Part shown: piece after piece, positions 25,334-34,356 of the stretch | How positions within the stretch are numbered: the stretch's first letter is position 1 | How the letters are laid out: every line of letters begins with the position of its first letter | Assembly: GCA_030145245.1 (NCBI GenBank) | Contig: JAQYWC010000001.1 | Location: forward strand, 186,001 to 250,000 | Direction: 5' to 3' | Length of the DNA: 64,000 bases | DNA from: Desulfobacterium sp. | GTDB taxonomy: Bacteria; Desulfobacterota; Desulfobacteria; Desulfobacterales; Desulfobacteraceae | The notes under the pieces: model-generated | Databases searched by the model: none | Told to the model about the DNA's origin: nothing | Seen by the model: the letters and a program-made list of their open reading frames with translations, nothing else | Position numbers and translations under genes: made by a program

Positions 25334-27238
25334 TCACGGGGCTTTCTTCCCGTAGCCGATGGCGCCCAGGCTCTCTTCTATCTCATCGAGGATGACGGGA
25401 TCGTCAATGGTGGCCGGCACCTTGTACGCCTTGCAATCGGCAATGCTGCGCATGGTGCCCCGGAGAATTTTGCCTGACCGGGTCTTTGGAAGCCGCTTGA
25501 CAACGGTTGCCGTCTTGAAGGATGCCACAGGACCGATCTGGTCCCGAACCATCTGGATCGCTTCTTTGATGATCTTGTCGTGGCTTTCTTTAACCCCGGC
25601 GTTGAGCACGAGAAATCCCAGGGGAACCTGGCCCTTGAGATTGTCCTCCACCCCCATGACTGCACATTCGGCAACCAGGGGATGGTTGGCAAGCACCTCT
25701 TCCATGGCCCCTGTGGAGAGCCTGTGGCCGGCAACGTTGATGATGTCGTCGGTGCGGGTCATCACATAGATATAGCCCTCTTCATCGATGTATCCTGCAT
25801 CGGCGGTTTTGTAGTAGCCCGGAAACTCATCCAGGTAGGCTTCCACATACCGCTTGTCGTTATTCCACAGGGTGGGCAGGGTGCCCGGAGGAAGGGGCAG
25901 TTTTACAACAATGGCACCGATCTCGCCCGGGGGAACCGGTTTTGTGTTGGGGTCGACCACCTGGACGTCCCAGCCTGGAACGGCCTTTGTTGGGGAGCCC
26001 GGTTTTACCGGAAAGTGGTGGAGGCCCATGCAGTTTGCTGCAATGGCCCAGCCGGTTTCGGTCTGCCACCAGTGGTCGATGACCGGAACCTTGATGTTGG
26101 TCTCGGCCCAGTTCAGGGTATCGGGGTCGGTGCGCTCACCTGCCAGAAAGAGGATCTTAAAGGCCGAGAGATCGTAATCCGCCATGAGCCTGGCTTCGGG
26201 ATCTTCCCGTTTGATGGCCCTGAAAGCCGTTGGTGCGGTGAACATGCTCTTGACCTTGTGTTCCGCGATCACCCGCCAGAATGCGCCCGCATCTGGCGTT
26301 CCCACGGGTTTGCCCTCATACAGGATGGTGGTGCATCCCCTGAAGAGCGGTCCGTAGACGATGTAGGAGTGGCCCACGACCCAGCCGATGTCGCTGGCTG
26401 CCCAGTAGACATCCCCCTGGTCTACGCCGTAGATCGCCTTCATGCTCCATTTCAGGGCCACAAGATGGCCACCGTTGTCCCTGACCACGCCCTTGGGCTC
26501 GCCCGTGGTGCCCGAGGTGTAGAGGATGTACAAGGGGTCAGTGGCCTTGACCGGAACGCAGTCATGGGGTTTTGCCGTACCCATGAGATCGTCCCAGTCA
26601 AAGTCCCTGCCCGACTTGAGTTCGGCCTGGGACATTTCGCGCTGGAAGATCACGCAGCTTTCGGGCTTGGACTTTGCCAGGTTGATGGCCTCGTCCAGGA
26701 GCGGTTTGTAGGGGATCACCTTTTTTGTCTCTATGCCGCAGGAGGCCGAGACTATGACCTTGGGTTTTGCATCGTTGATGCGGGTGGCAAGTTCATTGGC
26801 TGCAAATCCGCCGAATACAACTGAATGAACCGCACCGATTCTTGCGCAGGCAAGCATGGCTATCATAGCTTCAGGGATCATGGGCATATAGATGATCACC
26901 CGGTCACCCTTTTTCACATCCTTTGCGGCAAGAACCCCTGCAAATTTTGCCACCTCGTCCCTTAAATCCAGGAAGGTGTACTCCCGCTTGGTGTCGGTTA
27001 CCGGACTGTCGTAGATCAGGGCGGTGTTCTCTCCGATGCCGTTATCGATGTGAATGTCCAGGGCGTTGTAGCAGGTGTTCATCTCGCCGCCGGTGAACCA
27101 CCGATAGAACGGTTTGTTTGAATCATCAAGAACTTTGTCCCAGCGTTTGTACCAGTGGCACTCTTCGGCAATCGGTCCCCAAAAGGCGTCAGGATCTTGA
27201 ATAGACTGGTCATAGGCCTCTGCATACAGGTTTGACAT
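25334..27238 (-). CDS. prpE: Acyl-CoA synthetase, propionyl-CoA synthetase type
   Basis: 634 residues of the AMP-forming acetyl/propionyl-CoA synthetase family: YTSGTTGEPKG (P-loop A3), WWQTETG (A5), YKTADAGYIDEEGYIYVMTRTDDIINVAGHRLS (A7-A8) and KTRSGKILRG with the A10 Lys. DPDAFWGPIAEECHWYKRWDKVLDD and the NALDIHIDNG start resemble PrpE/ACSS3 more than Acs. It activates propionate or another short acid to the CoA ester in the cytoplasm. 74 bp downstream of acs and 41 bp upstream of the OFA carrier gene, probably one operon. The exact chain-length choice is not readable. Confidence 0.85.
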   Translation of the reverse strand: MSNLYAEAYDQSIQDPDAFWGPIAEECHWYKRWDKVLDDSNKPFYRWFTGGEMNTCYNALDIHIDNGIGENTALIYDSPVTDTKREYTFLDLRDEVAKFAGVLAAKDVKKGDRVIIYMPMIPEAMIAMLACARIGAVHSVVFGGFAANELATRINDAKPKVIVSASCGIETKKVIPYKPLLDEAINLAKSKPESCVIFQREMSQAELKSGRDFDWDDLMGTAKPHDCVPVKATDPLYILYTSGTTGEPKGVVRDNGGHLVALKWSMKAIYGVDQGDVYWAASDIGWVVGHSYIVYGPLFRGCTTILYEGKPVGTPDAGAFWRVIAEHKVKSMFTAPTAFRAIKREDPEARLMADYDLSAFKILFLAGERTDPDTLNWAETNIKVPVIDHWWQTETGWAIAANCMGLHHFPVKPGSPTKAVPGWDVQVVDPNTKPVPPGEIGAIVVKLPLPPGTLPTLWNNDKRYVEAYLDEFPGYYKTADAGYIDEEGYIYVMTRTDDIINVAGHRLSTGAMEEVLANHPLVAECAVMGVEDNLKGQVPLGFLVLNAGVKESHDKIIKEAIQMVRDQIGPVASFKTATVVKRLPKTRSGKILRGTMRSIADCKAYKVPATIDDPVILDEIEESLGAIGYGKKAP

Positions 27239-27312
27239 AAGAGTAGGTCCCCTTTTTCGTAAAAGATTATGACCGGCGGCAGGGAGTGGATGGCCGCCGG
27301 TTCAGAAAATAG

Positions 27313-29346
27313 TTAGTTTTTGACAACCATATTCATGATGGTGTTGACAACTTCCGGGTTGGCCAGGGTCATGACGTTGCCAACGTCGCTGTTGTTGGAG
27401 ATGGCGCCAAGGACCCGTCGCATGATTTTGCCGGATCGGGTTTTTGGCATATCTGGAACGATCCACACCTTTCTTGGTTTGGCAATCTTACCGATCTGCT
27501 CGCACACGGCGTCTGAAATTTTCTGGGCCAGGGCGTCGGTTGCCTCGATTCCCGGTTTAAGGGCGATGTAGAGATCGGGCTCCTTGCCCTTGATTTCGTG
27601 GGCAACCGGAACAACGGCTGCCTCGGCCACCTCATTCACCGTCAGGGAGGCAGATTCGATCTCCTTGGTGCCGAGCCTGTGGCCTGAGACGTTGATCACG
27701 TCATCGATGCGGCCCAGTATCCTGTAGTAACCGTCCTCGCTGCAGGTTGCCGCATCCCCTGCAAGATAGGGCCAGTCCCGCCAGTCCGTGCTCTTGGGAT
27801 CCTTGCAGTACCTTGCAAAATAGGTGTCCACAAACCGCTCCCTGTCGCCCCAGATGGTCTGGAACAGACCCGGCCACGGGTTCTGGATGCAGATGTTTCC
27901 GGCAATGCCGGGCTGGGTGACCTCTTTACCCTCGTCGTCGTAGATGATGGGGTGGATGCCCGGGACGCCGGGGCCGGCACTTCCGGGTTTCATGGGATCG
28001 AGACCGGGAACGGTGGAGCAGAGGAAGCCGCCGGTCTCGGTCTGCCACCAGGTGTCCACGATGATGGCCTCCCCCTTGCCCACGGCAGACTGGTACCATT
28101 TCCACACCTCGGGCTCGATGGGCTCGCCCACGGTGGTCATGTGTTTAAAGTGGTAGTCGTATTTGGCAGGCTCGTCCGGACCGATTTTCCGAAGGGCCCG
28201 GATGGCGGTGGGGGCGGTATGGAAGATGTTGACGTCAAGTTCCTGGGCGATTCTCCAGGAGCGGCCGGCATCCGGGTAGGTGGGAACACCTTCGTAGATG
28301 ACGCTTGAGGCGCAAAGGGCGAGCGGGCCGTATACAATGAAGGAATGGCCGGTGATCCATCCGATGTCGGCCATGCACCAGTAGACATCTTCAGGCTGGA
28401 TATCCTGGATATATTTAGACATGGCCGTGACATAGGCAAGATACCCGCCGGTGCTGTGCTGGCACCCCTTGGGTTTTCCGGTTGTTCCGCTGGTGTACAT
28501 GAGGAAGAGGGGATCTTCGGACAGCATCTGCTCGGGCGCGACCCGTTTGCCATAATGATTTTTTAGTTCCTCGTTGACGAAAACGTCCCTGTTTTCGACC
28601 ATGGGGGTTTCCGTGGAGCTCTTGCCGGGATAGCGCTGCCATACCAGCACCTTGTCCACGACCTGGCCCTCTTCTTTGGCGATGGCCACGGCCTCGTCCG
28701 CGTTGATCTTATGGTTGAGCAGCTTGCCGGATCTGTAGTAGGCATCCATGGAGATGAGAACCCTGGAGTTGGAATCCACGATCCGGTCTGCGCAGGCACT
28801 TGCAGAGAATCCGCCGAATACCACCGAGTGGATCACGCCGAGCCTTGCACAGGCAAGCATGGCGATGGGAAGCTCAGCAGACATGGGCATGTGAATGGTG
28901 ACCCTGTCTCCTCTTTTAAGGCCTGCGAAATCCCGGAGAAGGGCTGCAAATTCGTTGACCCTGACATAGAGCTCCTGGTAGGAGATGTGGTCGACCCGCT
29001 CCTCTTCCAGCTCCGGAACAAAATGGATGGCGGTCTTGTTCTTGTTCTTCTCAAGATGGCGGTCGATGCAGTTGTAGCTGGCGTTGAGCTTTCCGCCCTT
29101 GAACCATTTCCAGCAGGGCGCGTCGCTTGTGTCCAGGACTTCATCCCAGTACTTGTCCCAGGTCAGGAGCTCTGCAAATTCCGTGTAGCAATCGGGGAAG
29201 TTGTCGAGGCTGAATCTTTCAAAAACCGCTGGATCCGTAAGATTTGCCTGGCCAATGAATTTAGTTGAGGGATAGTAGTAATCTTCTTCCTTCCAGTGTA
29301 CCGCAATCTGAGCCTCTGTGGTCTCTTCTACTTTTTTGTCGCCCAT
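27313..29346 (-). CDS. acs: Acetyl-CoA synthetase (AMP-forming)
   Basis: 677 residues, typical Acs length. WDKYWDEVLDTSDAPCWKWFKGGKLN and SYNCIDRHLE at the N-terminus; MYTSGTTGKPKGC (A3), DTWWQTETGGFL (A5), YLAGDAATCSEDGYYRILGRIDDVINVSGHRLGT (A7-A8), KTRSGKIMRR (A10 with the Lys that Pat-type acetylases modify). It makes acetyl-CoA from acetate and ATP. First gene of the acs, prpE-like, OFA, pseudo-M50 run. A good sigma-70 promoter with a dyad near the start point lies upstream. Confidence 0.95.
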   Translation of the reverse strand: MGDKKVEETTEAQIAVHWKEEDYYYPSTKFIGQANLTDPAVFERFSLDNFPDCYTEFAELLTWDKYWDEVLDTSDAPCWKWFKGGKLNASYNCIDRHLEKNKNKTAIHFVPELEEERVDHISYQELYVRVNEFAALLRDFAGLKRGDRVTIHMPMSAELPIAMLACARLGVIHSVVFGGFSASACADRIVDSNSRVLISMDAYYRSGKLLNHKINADEAVAIAKEEGQVVDKVLVWQRYPGKSSTETPMVENRDVFVNEELKNHYGKRVAPEQMLSEDPLFLMYTSGTTGKPKGCQHSTGGYLAYVTAMSKYIQDIQPEDVYWCMADIGWITGHSFIVYGPLALCASSVIYEGVPTYPDAGRSWRIAQELDVNIFHTAPTAIRALRKIGPDEPAKYDYHFKHMTTVGEPIEPEVWKWYQSAVGKGEAIIVDTWWQTETGGFLCSTVPGLDPMKPGSAGPGVPGIHPIIYDDEGKEVTQPGIAGNICIQNPWPGLFQTIWGDRERFVDTYFARYCKDPKSTDWRDWPYLAGDAATCSEDGYYRILGRIDDVINVSGHRLGTKEIESASLTVNEVAEAAVVPVAHEIKGKEPDLYIALKPGIEATDALAQKISDAVCEQIGKIAKPRKVWIVPDMPKTRSGKIMRRVLGAISNNSDVGNVMTLANPEVVNTIMNMVVKN

Positions 29347-29603
29347 TGATTCTCTCCTTGGATTTTAGTTGAGTTAACATGGTGTTAGCTGCACATAAAA
29401 AGCAAAAAATGGGTACTATCACCTCCTTTATAAGAAATAGTAGATTATCGCTGTTATCTGTCCCATGCTGTTATAAAATAACATGGTTTATTGATTGCGT
29501 TAAAACCTGGAGCCTTTATTCACAGTGTCGGATCGCTTTCAGATCGCGCAGAAGGATTGTTGGTCGTTACAACTTTGGTTCGCACAGAATTTATTGTAAT
29601 GCG

Positions 29604-29618
29604 ATGAATGTAATTCAT
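29604..29618. promoter_or_regulatory. Dyad ATGAAT-GTA-ATTCAT at the acs start point
   Basis: Perfect 6-bp inverted repeat with a 3-bp centre, about 6-20 bp after the predicted acs transcription start. The position suits a repressor. A 5-bp version (TGAAT-GTA-ATTCA) lies upstream of the FTCD gene at 62959. The cognate regulator is unknown. Confidence 0.45.
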
Positions 29619-29630
29619 ATCGTATATGCG

Positions 29631-29659
29631 ACTATAAAAAGGAAATTTTGTTTAGTCAA
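29631..29659 (-). promoter_or_regulatory. Sigma-70 promoter of acs
   Basis: On the minus strand: -35 TTGACT (29659-29654), 17-nt spacer, -10 TATAGT (29636-29631). Leader of about 275 nt to the acs ATG. Confidence 0.65.
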
Positions 29660-29780
29660 TAGAAAATTGAAAAAATCACGGATATTAAAAAATAGATTGC
29701 ATAGTACCGGCGTTTTTCGATATCGTCATCCAAGATGAGTTTGATTGATATGATAATCAGCCAAAGGGAGGTTGTATATA

Positions 29781-30434
29781 GTGAAAAATCCTGTAGATAA
29801 CTTTTGGAAACTCAAGTCGGCCATGGTAAAAGAGGCCCTTGAGAAGAACAACTTCGAGGTGTTCCTGGCCGACACCCCGGAGGACGCCAAAAAAATCGCA
29901 CTGGAAGATATCATTCCCGGGCTCCATGTAAAGAGCGTTTCCTGGGGCGGTTCCATGTCCTTTATAAGCACAGGTCTTTTCCACGCCCTGAACAGCGATG
30001 AAAACCTGACCGTTCTTAACACCTTTGACAGAAGCCTTAACCCGGAAGAGCAGATGGAGCTTCGAAGGCAGTCTCTTCTGGTGGACCTCTTTGTTACGGG
30101 AACCAATGCCGTTACAGAGGAGGGCCAGCTTGTCAACCTTGACATGATCGGCAACAGGATCGGAGGGATCACCTTTGGTCCCAAACATGTCATCATCATT
30201 GTGGGAAGAAATAAGATATGTCATGACCTGGCCGAGGCCATGGACCGGGTCAAGAACCTTGCGGCTCCCATCAACGTGATGGGGATTGAGAAGAAAACGC
30301 CCTGCAGGGAAACAGGCTTCTGCCACGACTGCTCAAGTCCCGACAGGATCTGTAACACATGGACGATTACGGAGAAGTGCTTTCCTAAAAAGAGAGTGAA
30401 AATCATACTTGTAAACGAGGATCTTGGGTTTTAA
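29781..30434 (+). CDS. LUD-domain protein (LutC/YkgG-like lactate utilization family)
   Basis: About 217 residues. The LUD fold is visible in VKSVSWGGSMSFISTGLFHAL, LFVTGTNAVTEEGQLVNLDMIGNRIGGITFGPKHVIIIVGRNKI, and a C-terminal Cys cluster (CRETGFCHDCSSPDRICNTW) that could hold an iron-sulfur cluster or zinc. The frame opens at TTG 29772, but that codon abuts the AGGGAGG ribosome site; GTG 29781, 9 nt after it, is the likely start. LUD proteins act in lactate oxidation complexes, but single-gene members are also common. Divergent from acs, so a carboxylate-metabolism role is plausible. Confidence 0.85.
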   Translation: MKNPVDNFWKLKSAMVKEALEKNNFEVFLADTPEDAKKIALEDIIPGLHVKSVSWGGSMSFISTGLFHALNSDENLTVLNTFDRSLNPEEQMELRRQSLLVDLFVTGTNAVTEEGQLVNLDMIGNRIGGITFGPKHVIIIVGRNKICHDLAEAMDRVKNLAAPINVMGIEKKTPCRETGFCHDCSSPDRICNTWTITEKCFPKKRVKIILVNEDLGF

Positions 30435-30463
30435 CATGCTTTAATCGCTGTTTGAGAAATGAT

Positions 30464-30745
30464 TCAAAAACGGATCTCAAAACCTGTAAATCCTGAAACC
30501 GTATCAAGCCAATCGGTTTCAACCTGATCGACGGATGATCCGGGGGAGCCTTGCCGGCACCACTGGATCATCCGGTCAAGCTCGCTTTTTTCCCCTTCAA
30601 ACATTGCCTCGACGCTGCCGTCGGCGCAGTTCCTGACCCATCCTGTAAGGTTAAGGCCCTGGGCTGCCCTTTGGGTCTCCATTCGAAAGCAGACCCCCTG
30701 GACCCTTCCCCGGACGATGACATGGACCTGTTTTTTTTCCTTCAT
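30464..30745 (-). CDS. acyP: Acylphosphatase
   Basis: 93 residues, the standard length. VRGRVQGVCFRMETQRAA contains the phosphate-binding loop and catalytic Arg21; GWVRNCADGSVEAMFEG supplies catalytic Asn39. It hydrolyses acyl phosphates such as acetyl phosphate or carbamoyl phosphate in the cytoplasm. Its position between the LUD gene and a sigma-54 activator near the acetate cluster fits a role in acyl-phosphate housekeeping. Confidence 0.94.
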   Translation of the reverse strand: MKEKKQVHVIVRGRVQGVCFRMETQRAAQGLNLTGWVRNCADGSVEAMFEGEKSELDRMIQWCRQGSPGSSVDQVETDWLDTVSGFTGFEIRF

Positions 30746-30836
30746 GGTCTCCTCCTTTTATGGGATATGTTCTGCCGGTTCACGGAATCGCGAAGCCAGG
30801 GTCAGAATATGCCAAAAAAGCCTGAAAAGTCAAATT

Positions 30837-32459
30837 CTATGTTCGGTTGAGGCGTCGCCACAGGGTGGAGATGCTCAGGCCCAGTATCCGGGATGCCTCT
30901 GTCTTATTTCCGTTGGTCTGGTTCAGCACATGGCGGATATACTGCTGTTCCAGTTCCCGGCAGGTGGGAAGGCTCTGGCCAAACATTGCCATGGGGGAGG
31001 GCCCTGTCTGTTCTTCCTGGTTTGGAAAGTGTCCGGGCAGAATTCGCTGCTTGTCACCGGCCAGGATAACGCCATATTCGATCACATTTTCAAGTTCGCG
31101 GATGTTGCCTGGCCAGGAAAATCGCTCCAGCTGGTGGATCGCCAGGGGAGAAAAACCGGGATGGCCGGGGGACAGCCTGGACAGGAAATGCCTGGCAAGG
31201 GGAAGAATGTCCTCCCTTCTGTTGCGAAGGGGAGGGAGGATGATGGGAAACACCGAGATCCTGAAGTAGAGATCTTCGCGAAATGTTCCCTTTGTTACCA
31301 TCTCCCTGATCTCCTGGTTGGTGGCGGCCAGGATCCGGGCCTTGACCGGTTCCTGGGTTGAGCCGCCAAGGGGGCGCACTTTTTTCTCCTGGATCGCCCT
31401 GAGAAGCTTGGGCTGGAGGCTCAAGGGCAGTTCTCCGATTTCATCCAGAAAAATGGTTCCCTTGCCTGCCTGGACAAACAGTCCTTTTTTTGCCCTGTCT
31501 GCACCGGTAAACGCCCCCTTTGTGTGCCCGAACAGCTCCGATTCCAAAAGATCGGGGGGAAGGGCGGCACAGTTGATGGGCAGGAACGGTTCCTTTTTTC
31601 TACCCGAGTGATCATGGATAAATCTTGCCAGCATCTCCTTGCCGGTGCCGCTCTCCCCCTGGATCAGCACCGTTGCAGCCGTGGGGGCCACCTTTTGTGC
31701 CAGGGTCATGGTGGTTGCCATGGCATTGCTCCTGAAGACCATGGTATCGTTGGATCCCGGTTTGATCTGTTGCCTGAGGGAGTTGATCTCATCTTTCTGG
31801 TCTGCGATGAACCGGCTGGCCTGTTCAAGGTTGCTTTTCAAGCGTTCCATCTCGGTTTTGATGTCCGTGATCTTGAATTTCTCCATGGCATCGTCAAGGG
31901 AGAGTCCCCACTCCCCAAGGGTTCTTCCCTCAAAGGTGCAGTGATCAAAGCCCTGGGCCTTGCATGATATCTCCTTGACCAGCACCTCGGTTCCCATAAC
32001 GGCACTGGCGTAGCCGCTGACAAGGCCTGTCAGGATGGAACAGACCGGTTTGTCGGAAGAGGGGGATAAGCAGCGGAATATGTCCGGCTCAAAGGATTCC
32101 TTCCAGATTCCCTTGAATCGCAGCTGTTTCTTGTCCGGGTTAAAGTCGATCTCGGTGATGGTTTCATGGGCAAGGCCTGCCAGGCGCCGCATGACGCCAC
32201 CGGCCTTTAACAATTCCTCAGGGGAGTCAAACCGGTAGAGATCCGAAAGAACGGCGGCCTGGGCCAGTCCCCCGTCATAACCAAACCGGGTCAGCAAAAT
32301 ATCCATCTTGTCGGCACCCAGGGACTGGTTCAGGTCCTTGATGAGCCTTCCAAAACCGCTGGTGCCTATTGCCATTATTCGGTAGTGCCCGAGAATCGGG
32401 AAACCGGTCTTTGGATCCTGGACAATCATCTCCATTGATTTCAGATCGTTCGCACGCAT
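30837..32459 (-). CDS. Sigma-54 activator with XylR_N and V4R sensor domains
   Basis: 540 residues. The N-terminal XylR_N domain (about 10-110, GHYRIMAIGTSGFGRLIKDL) is followed by a V4R domain (about 120-190, SILTGLVSGYASAVMGTEVLVKEISCKAQG with Cys residues). A coiled linker leads to AAA+ ([33 protein letters not shown]) and a Fis-type HTH (NKTEASRILGLSISTLWRRL). XylR/DmpR-type proteins bind an aromatic effector directly and need no kinase. It diverges from the secreted-protein gene at 32667, whose sigma-54 promoter is its obvious target. Confidence 0.94.
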   Translation of the reverse strand: MRANDLKSMEMIVQDPKTGFPILGHYRIMAIGTSGFGRLIKDLNQSLGADKMDILLTRFGYDGGLAQAAVLSDLYRFDSPEELLKAGGVMRRLAGLAHETITEIDFNPDKKQLRFKGIWKESFEPDIFRCLSPSSDKPVCSILTGLVSGYASAVMGTEVLVKEISCKAQGFDHCTFEGRTLGEWGLSLDDAMEKFKITDIKTEMERLKSNLEQASRFIADQKDEINSLRQQIKPGSNDTMVFRSNAMATTMTLAQKVAPTAATVLIQGESGTGKEMLARFIHDHSGRKKEPFLPINCAALPPDLLESELFGHTKGAFTGADRAKKGLFVQAGKGTIFLDEIGELPLSLQPKLLRAIQEKKVRPLGGSTQEPVKARILAATNQEIREMVTKGTFREDLYFRISVFPIILPPLRNRREDILPLARHFLSRLSPGHPGFSPLAIHQLERFSWPGNIRELENVIEYGVILAGDKQRILPGHFPNQEEQTGPSPMAMFGQSLPTCRELEQQYIRHVLNQTNGNKTEASRILGLSISTLWRRLNRT

Positions 32460-32504
32460 GGTTTGCCTCCGTTTCAGGGGTGACTATGGAGGAAACCTTA
32501 TCAT

Positions 32505-32525
32505 CTTGAAACCCAGCTTTTCAAG
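32505..32525. promoter_or_regulatory. Inverted repeat CTTGAAA-N7-TTTCAAG, candidate XylR-type enhancer
   Basis: Perfect 7-7-7 dyad in the divergent region, about 90-105 bp upstream of the sigma-54 promoter at 32611. A further half-site TTGAAAAGG follows at once. Likely binding site of the activator at 30837. Confidence 0.65.
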
Positions 32526-32610
32526 TTGAAAAGGTCTGTTCTGGAAAAAATCAGGGGAAAAAAGGGTGCGAACTTAACAATCTTCAAGGATATCAAGGTG
32601 ATATCTTTTG

Positions 32611-32626
32611 TGGCACCTGGATTGCA
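32611..32626 (+). promoter_or_regulatory. Consensus sigma-54 promoter
   Basis: TGGCACCTGGATTGCA matches TGGCAC-N5-TTGCA exactly, GG to GC spacing 10 nt, 41 bp before the ATG at 32667. Confidence 0.9.
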
Positions 32627-32666
32627 ATGTTGGTGGTTAAGGACGCTTTACTAAAAGGAGGTTAAT

Positions 32667-33179
32667 ATGAAAAATCACAAATGGTTTAAAATTATAATGG
32701 TTCTCATCGGAATGGGTGCCTGTTCCCAGGTCGCCTCGGCCAAAATCGTTCTTCTCACCGACCATGAGCTTGAAGCTGTCAGGGGGCAGGCCGGTATTGT
32801 TTCCATTGGTATTGACTCCCTGGGGAACAGAGCAATGCTCGCAGTAAATAGCCTTGGACGAAACCAGGAGTATGCTGTTCAGAAAAATATCCAGCGGGCC
32901 GACCTTGGGGTGTTTCAGGAAGATGCAGTCCTGACCTTGGAGGGGGTTGCGCTCACGGGATTTGTCAATACCGGCTCCTCCTTTTTTGAAGTGGTGGAAA
33001 ACAACGGGAATGGAGCTATACATTGTCATTTTGACAACTATGAACTGACCATCGACAGCCTCAAGGTGGATGCTGTCTATGTCGGTGGGAATACCTCGGG
33101 TGCAAGCTTTGGTGCCTTTGAGATGACGGGTTATTCCATGGAAATGTCCGGGGATGTCACCATCTGGATGCACGACTGA
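32667..33179 (+). CDS. Secreted protein with DUF6160-like LTDHELEAVRGQAG start
   Basis: 170 residues. Signal peptide MKNHKWFKIIMVLIGMGACSQVASA, then KIVLLTDHELEAVRGQAGIVSI, a mature N-terminus (LxDxELxxVxGQAGI) seen in a group of secreted beta-rich proteins of Gram-negative bacteria. The rest is beta-strand-like with few charged residues. AAAGGAGG precedes the ATG. It is the only gene after a consensus sigma-54 promoter controlled by a divergent XylR_N activator, so it is inducible. Function unknown; surface or outer-membrane association is an inference. The 3' end overlaps the convergent MFS gene by 23 bp. Confidence 0.72.
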   Translation: MKNHKWFKIIMVLIGMGACSQVASAKIVLLTDHELEAVRGQAGIVSIGIDSLGNRAMLAVNSLGRNQEYAVQKNIQRADLGVFQEDAVLTLEGVALTGFVNTGSSFFEVVENNGNGAIHCHFDNYELTIDSLKVDAVYVGGNTSGASFGAFEMTGYSMEMSGDVTIWMHD

Positions 33180-34356
33180 GCCCATTTTGTCTTGCTGTGG
33201 TTCCCAGGAGCAGCACCAGGGAGCCTGTCAGAGAGATGGAGCAGATCAGGGTGATGCCGGGCCATCCCCAGGCGTTCCAGGCAGGTCCCAGGATAATGGA
33301 TGAGAGGCTGCCGCCTCCGATGCAGAAGAGTATGTAAAGGGACGAAGCATTTCCAAGCAAGGTCCCGGGAACCCGCTGGCCCATGAGGAGAAAGAGCAGG
33401 GGCTGGCAGCAGTAAACCCCCAGGAACAGGAGCAACAGCCCCAGGGTGATCACGAAAACACTATGGCTCCAGCCCATGAGCTGGATCCCTGTCATACAGG
33501 TGATAAGGCCCGGTACCATCACCTTTAACACCCCTTGCTTTTGGGACAGGGTTCCGGCAAAGGGAGCCACAATTGCCGTAAGTCCGGCAAGGCTTATCCA
33601 ACCCACCTCCCCGGATGTGCAGTTGAATGGAGGGGAGACCAGGCGGTAGGTCAGGAAGGTGACCATGCCGAGGAATCCGAAAAAGAGTAAAAAACCCGCC
33701 CCCAGGAGCGATATGATCTCCGGCCTTACCATGAGCTTCATTGTGGTCAGGTATCGCTTTCCCAATGTCTTCCCCGGGCGGGGCAGGTTTTTTTTCTCCC
33801 CGATCAAAAGAACGGCGGCCGTGAGCCCGAGCGCCACCAGTCCCAGGGAGAGGAATCTGAAGGAGAGCCGCCAGCCAACGTGGGCCGTCATGATGCCCAT
33901 AACGACCCGTCCGAACACGATTCCCAATGTTCCGGAAGCCACCATGGAACCCACCCAGGTGCCGGTTTTGTCTGCCGGAGCGATCAGGGTCATGTAGGGA
34001 AACATGGCCGCAGGAACCAGGGCGGCCCATGTGCCGGTCATTGCCATGGCCATGAGAAACAGGGGGTACAGGGAGACCAGGGATGCGGCAAAGATCGCCA
34101 TGGCCAGGAGCAGGATTCCTGCGATGGCCAGTCTTGGCAGATCCACCGTATCCACAACCGGAGCGATAAAGAAAAAGGTTGCCGAGTAGAACAGGGAGGC
34201 GATGCTGAAGGCAAACCGGGCCTGGCCCATCTCCATGGCAAAGGATTGGGAGATCTCGAGGAATATGGATTGGGTCATGAAGACCGTGGCCACGGCGGTA
34301 AGGGTCATCAGGCAGGCCATGCCGGCCCTGGGACCATGGTTTTCGCAGGATGTCAT
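33157..34356 (-). CDS. MFS transporter (YnfM-like)
   Basis: About 399 residues from the ATG at 34356, which overlaps the TGA of the methyltransferase gene by 4 bp; the frame extends to 34425 but that would overlap the neighbour by 73 bp. Twelve hydrophobic segments; GTWVGSMVASGTLGIVFGRVVMG resembles the fifth-helix region of drug/H+ antiporters; VTFLTYRLVSPPFNCTSGEVGWISLAG in the second half. Probably an exporter for a product of the flavodoxin/methyltransferase genes in the same sigma-54 operon (inference). Confidence 0.87.
   Translation of the reverse strand: MTSCENHGPRAGMACLMTLTAVATVFMTQSIFLEISQSFAMEMGQARFAFSIASLFYSATFFFIAPVVDTVDLPRLAIAGILLLAMAIFAASLVSLYPLFLMAMAMTGTWAALVPAAMFPYMTLIAPADKTGTWVGSMVASGTLGIVFGRVVMGIMTAHVGWRLSFRFLSLGLVALGLTAAVLLIGEKKNLPRPGKTLGKRYLTTMKLMVRPEIISLLGAGFLLFFGFLGMVTFLTYRLVSPPFNCTSGEVGWISLAGLTAIVAPFAGTLSQKQGVLKVMVPGLITCMTGIQLMGWSHSVFVITLGLLLLFLGVYCCQPLLFLLMGQRVPGTLLGNASSLYILFCIGGGSLSSIILGPAWNAWGWPGITLICSISLTGSLVLLLGTTARQNGLSRASRW

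Larger units (their letters stand above)
29347..29780. other. 434-bp divergent regulatory region between acs and the LUD gene
   Basis: Contains the acs promoter at 29631-29659 and the dyad at 29604-29618. It also holds an unused strong ribosome-site-like AAAGGAGGTGAT on the minus strand near 29421-29432, about 80 bp before the acs ATG and not followed by an obvious reading frame. The region is AT-rich and I see no RNA gene in it. Confidence 0.6.

Noticed and set aside
25580-26824. 414-codon open frame on the plus strand
   Set aside because: Antisense to the PrpE-like synthetase; no ribosome site and no recognisable motif.
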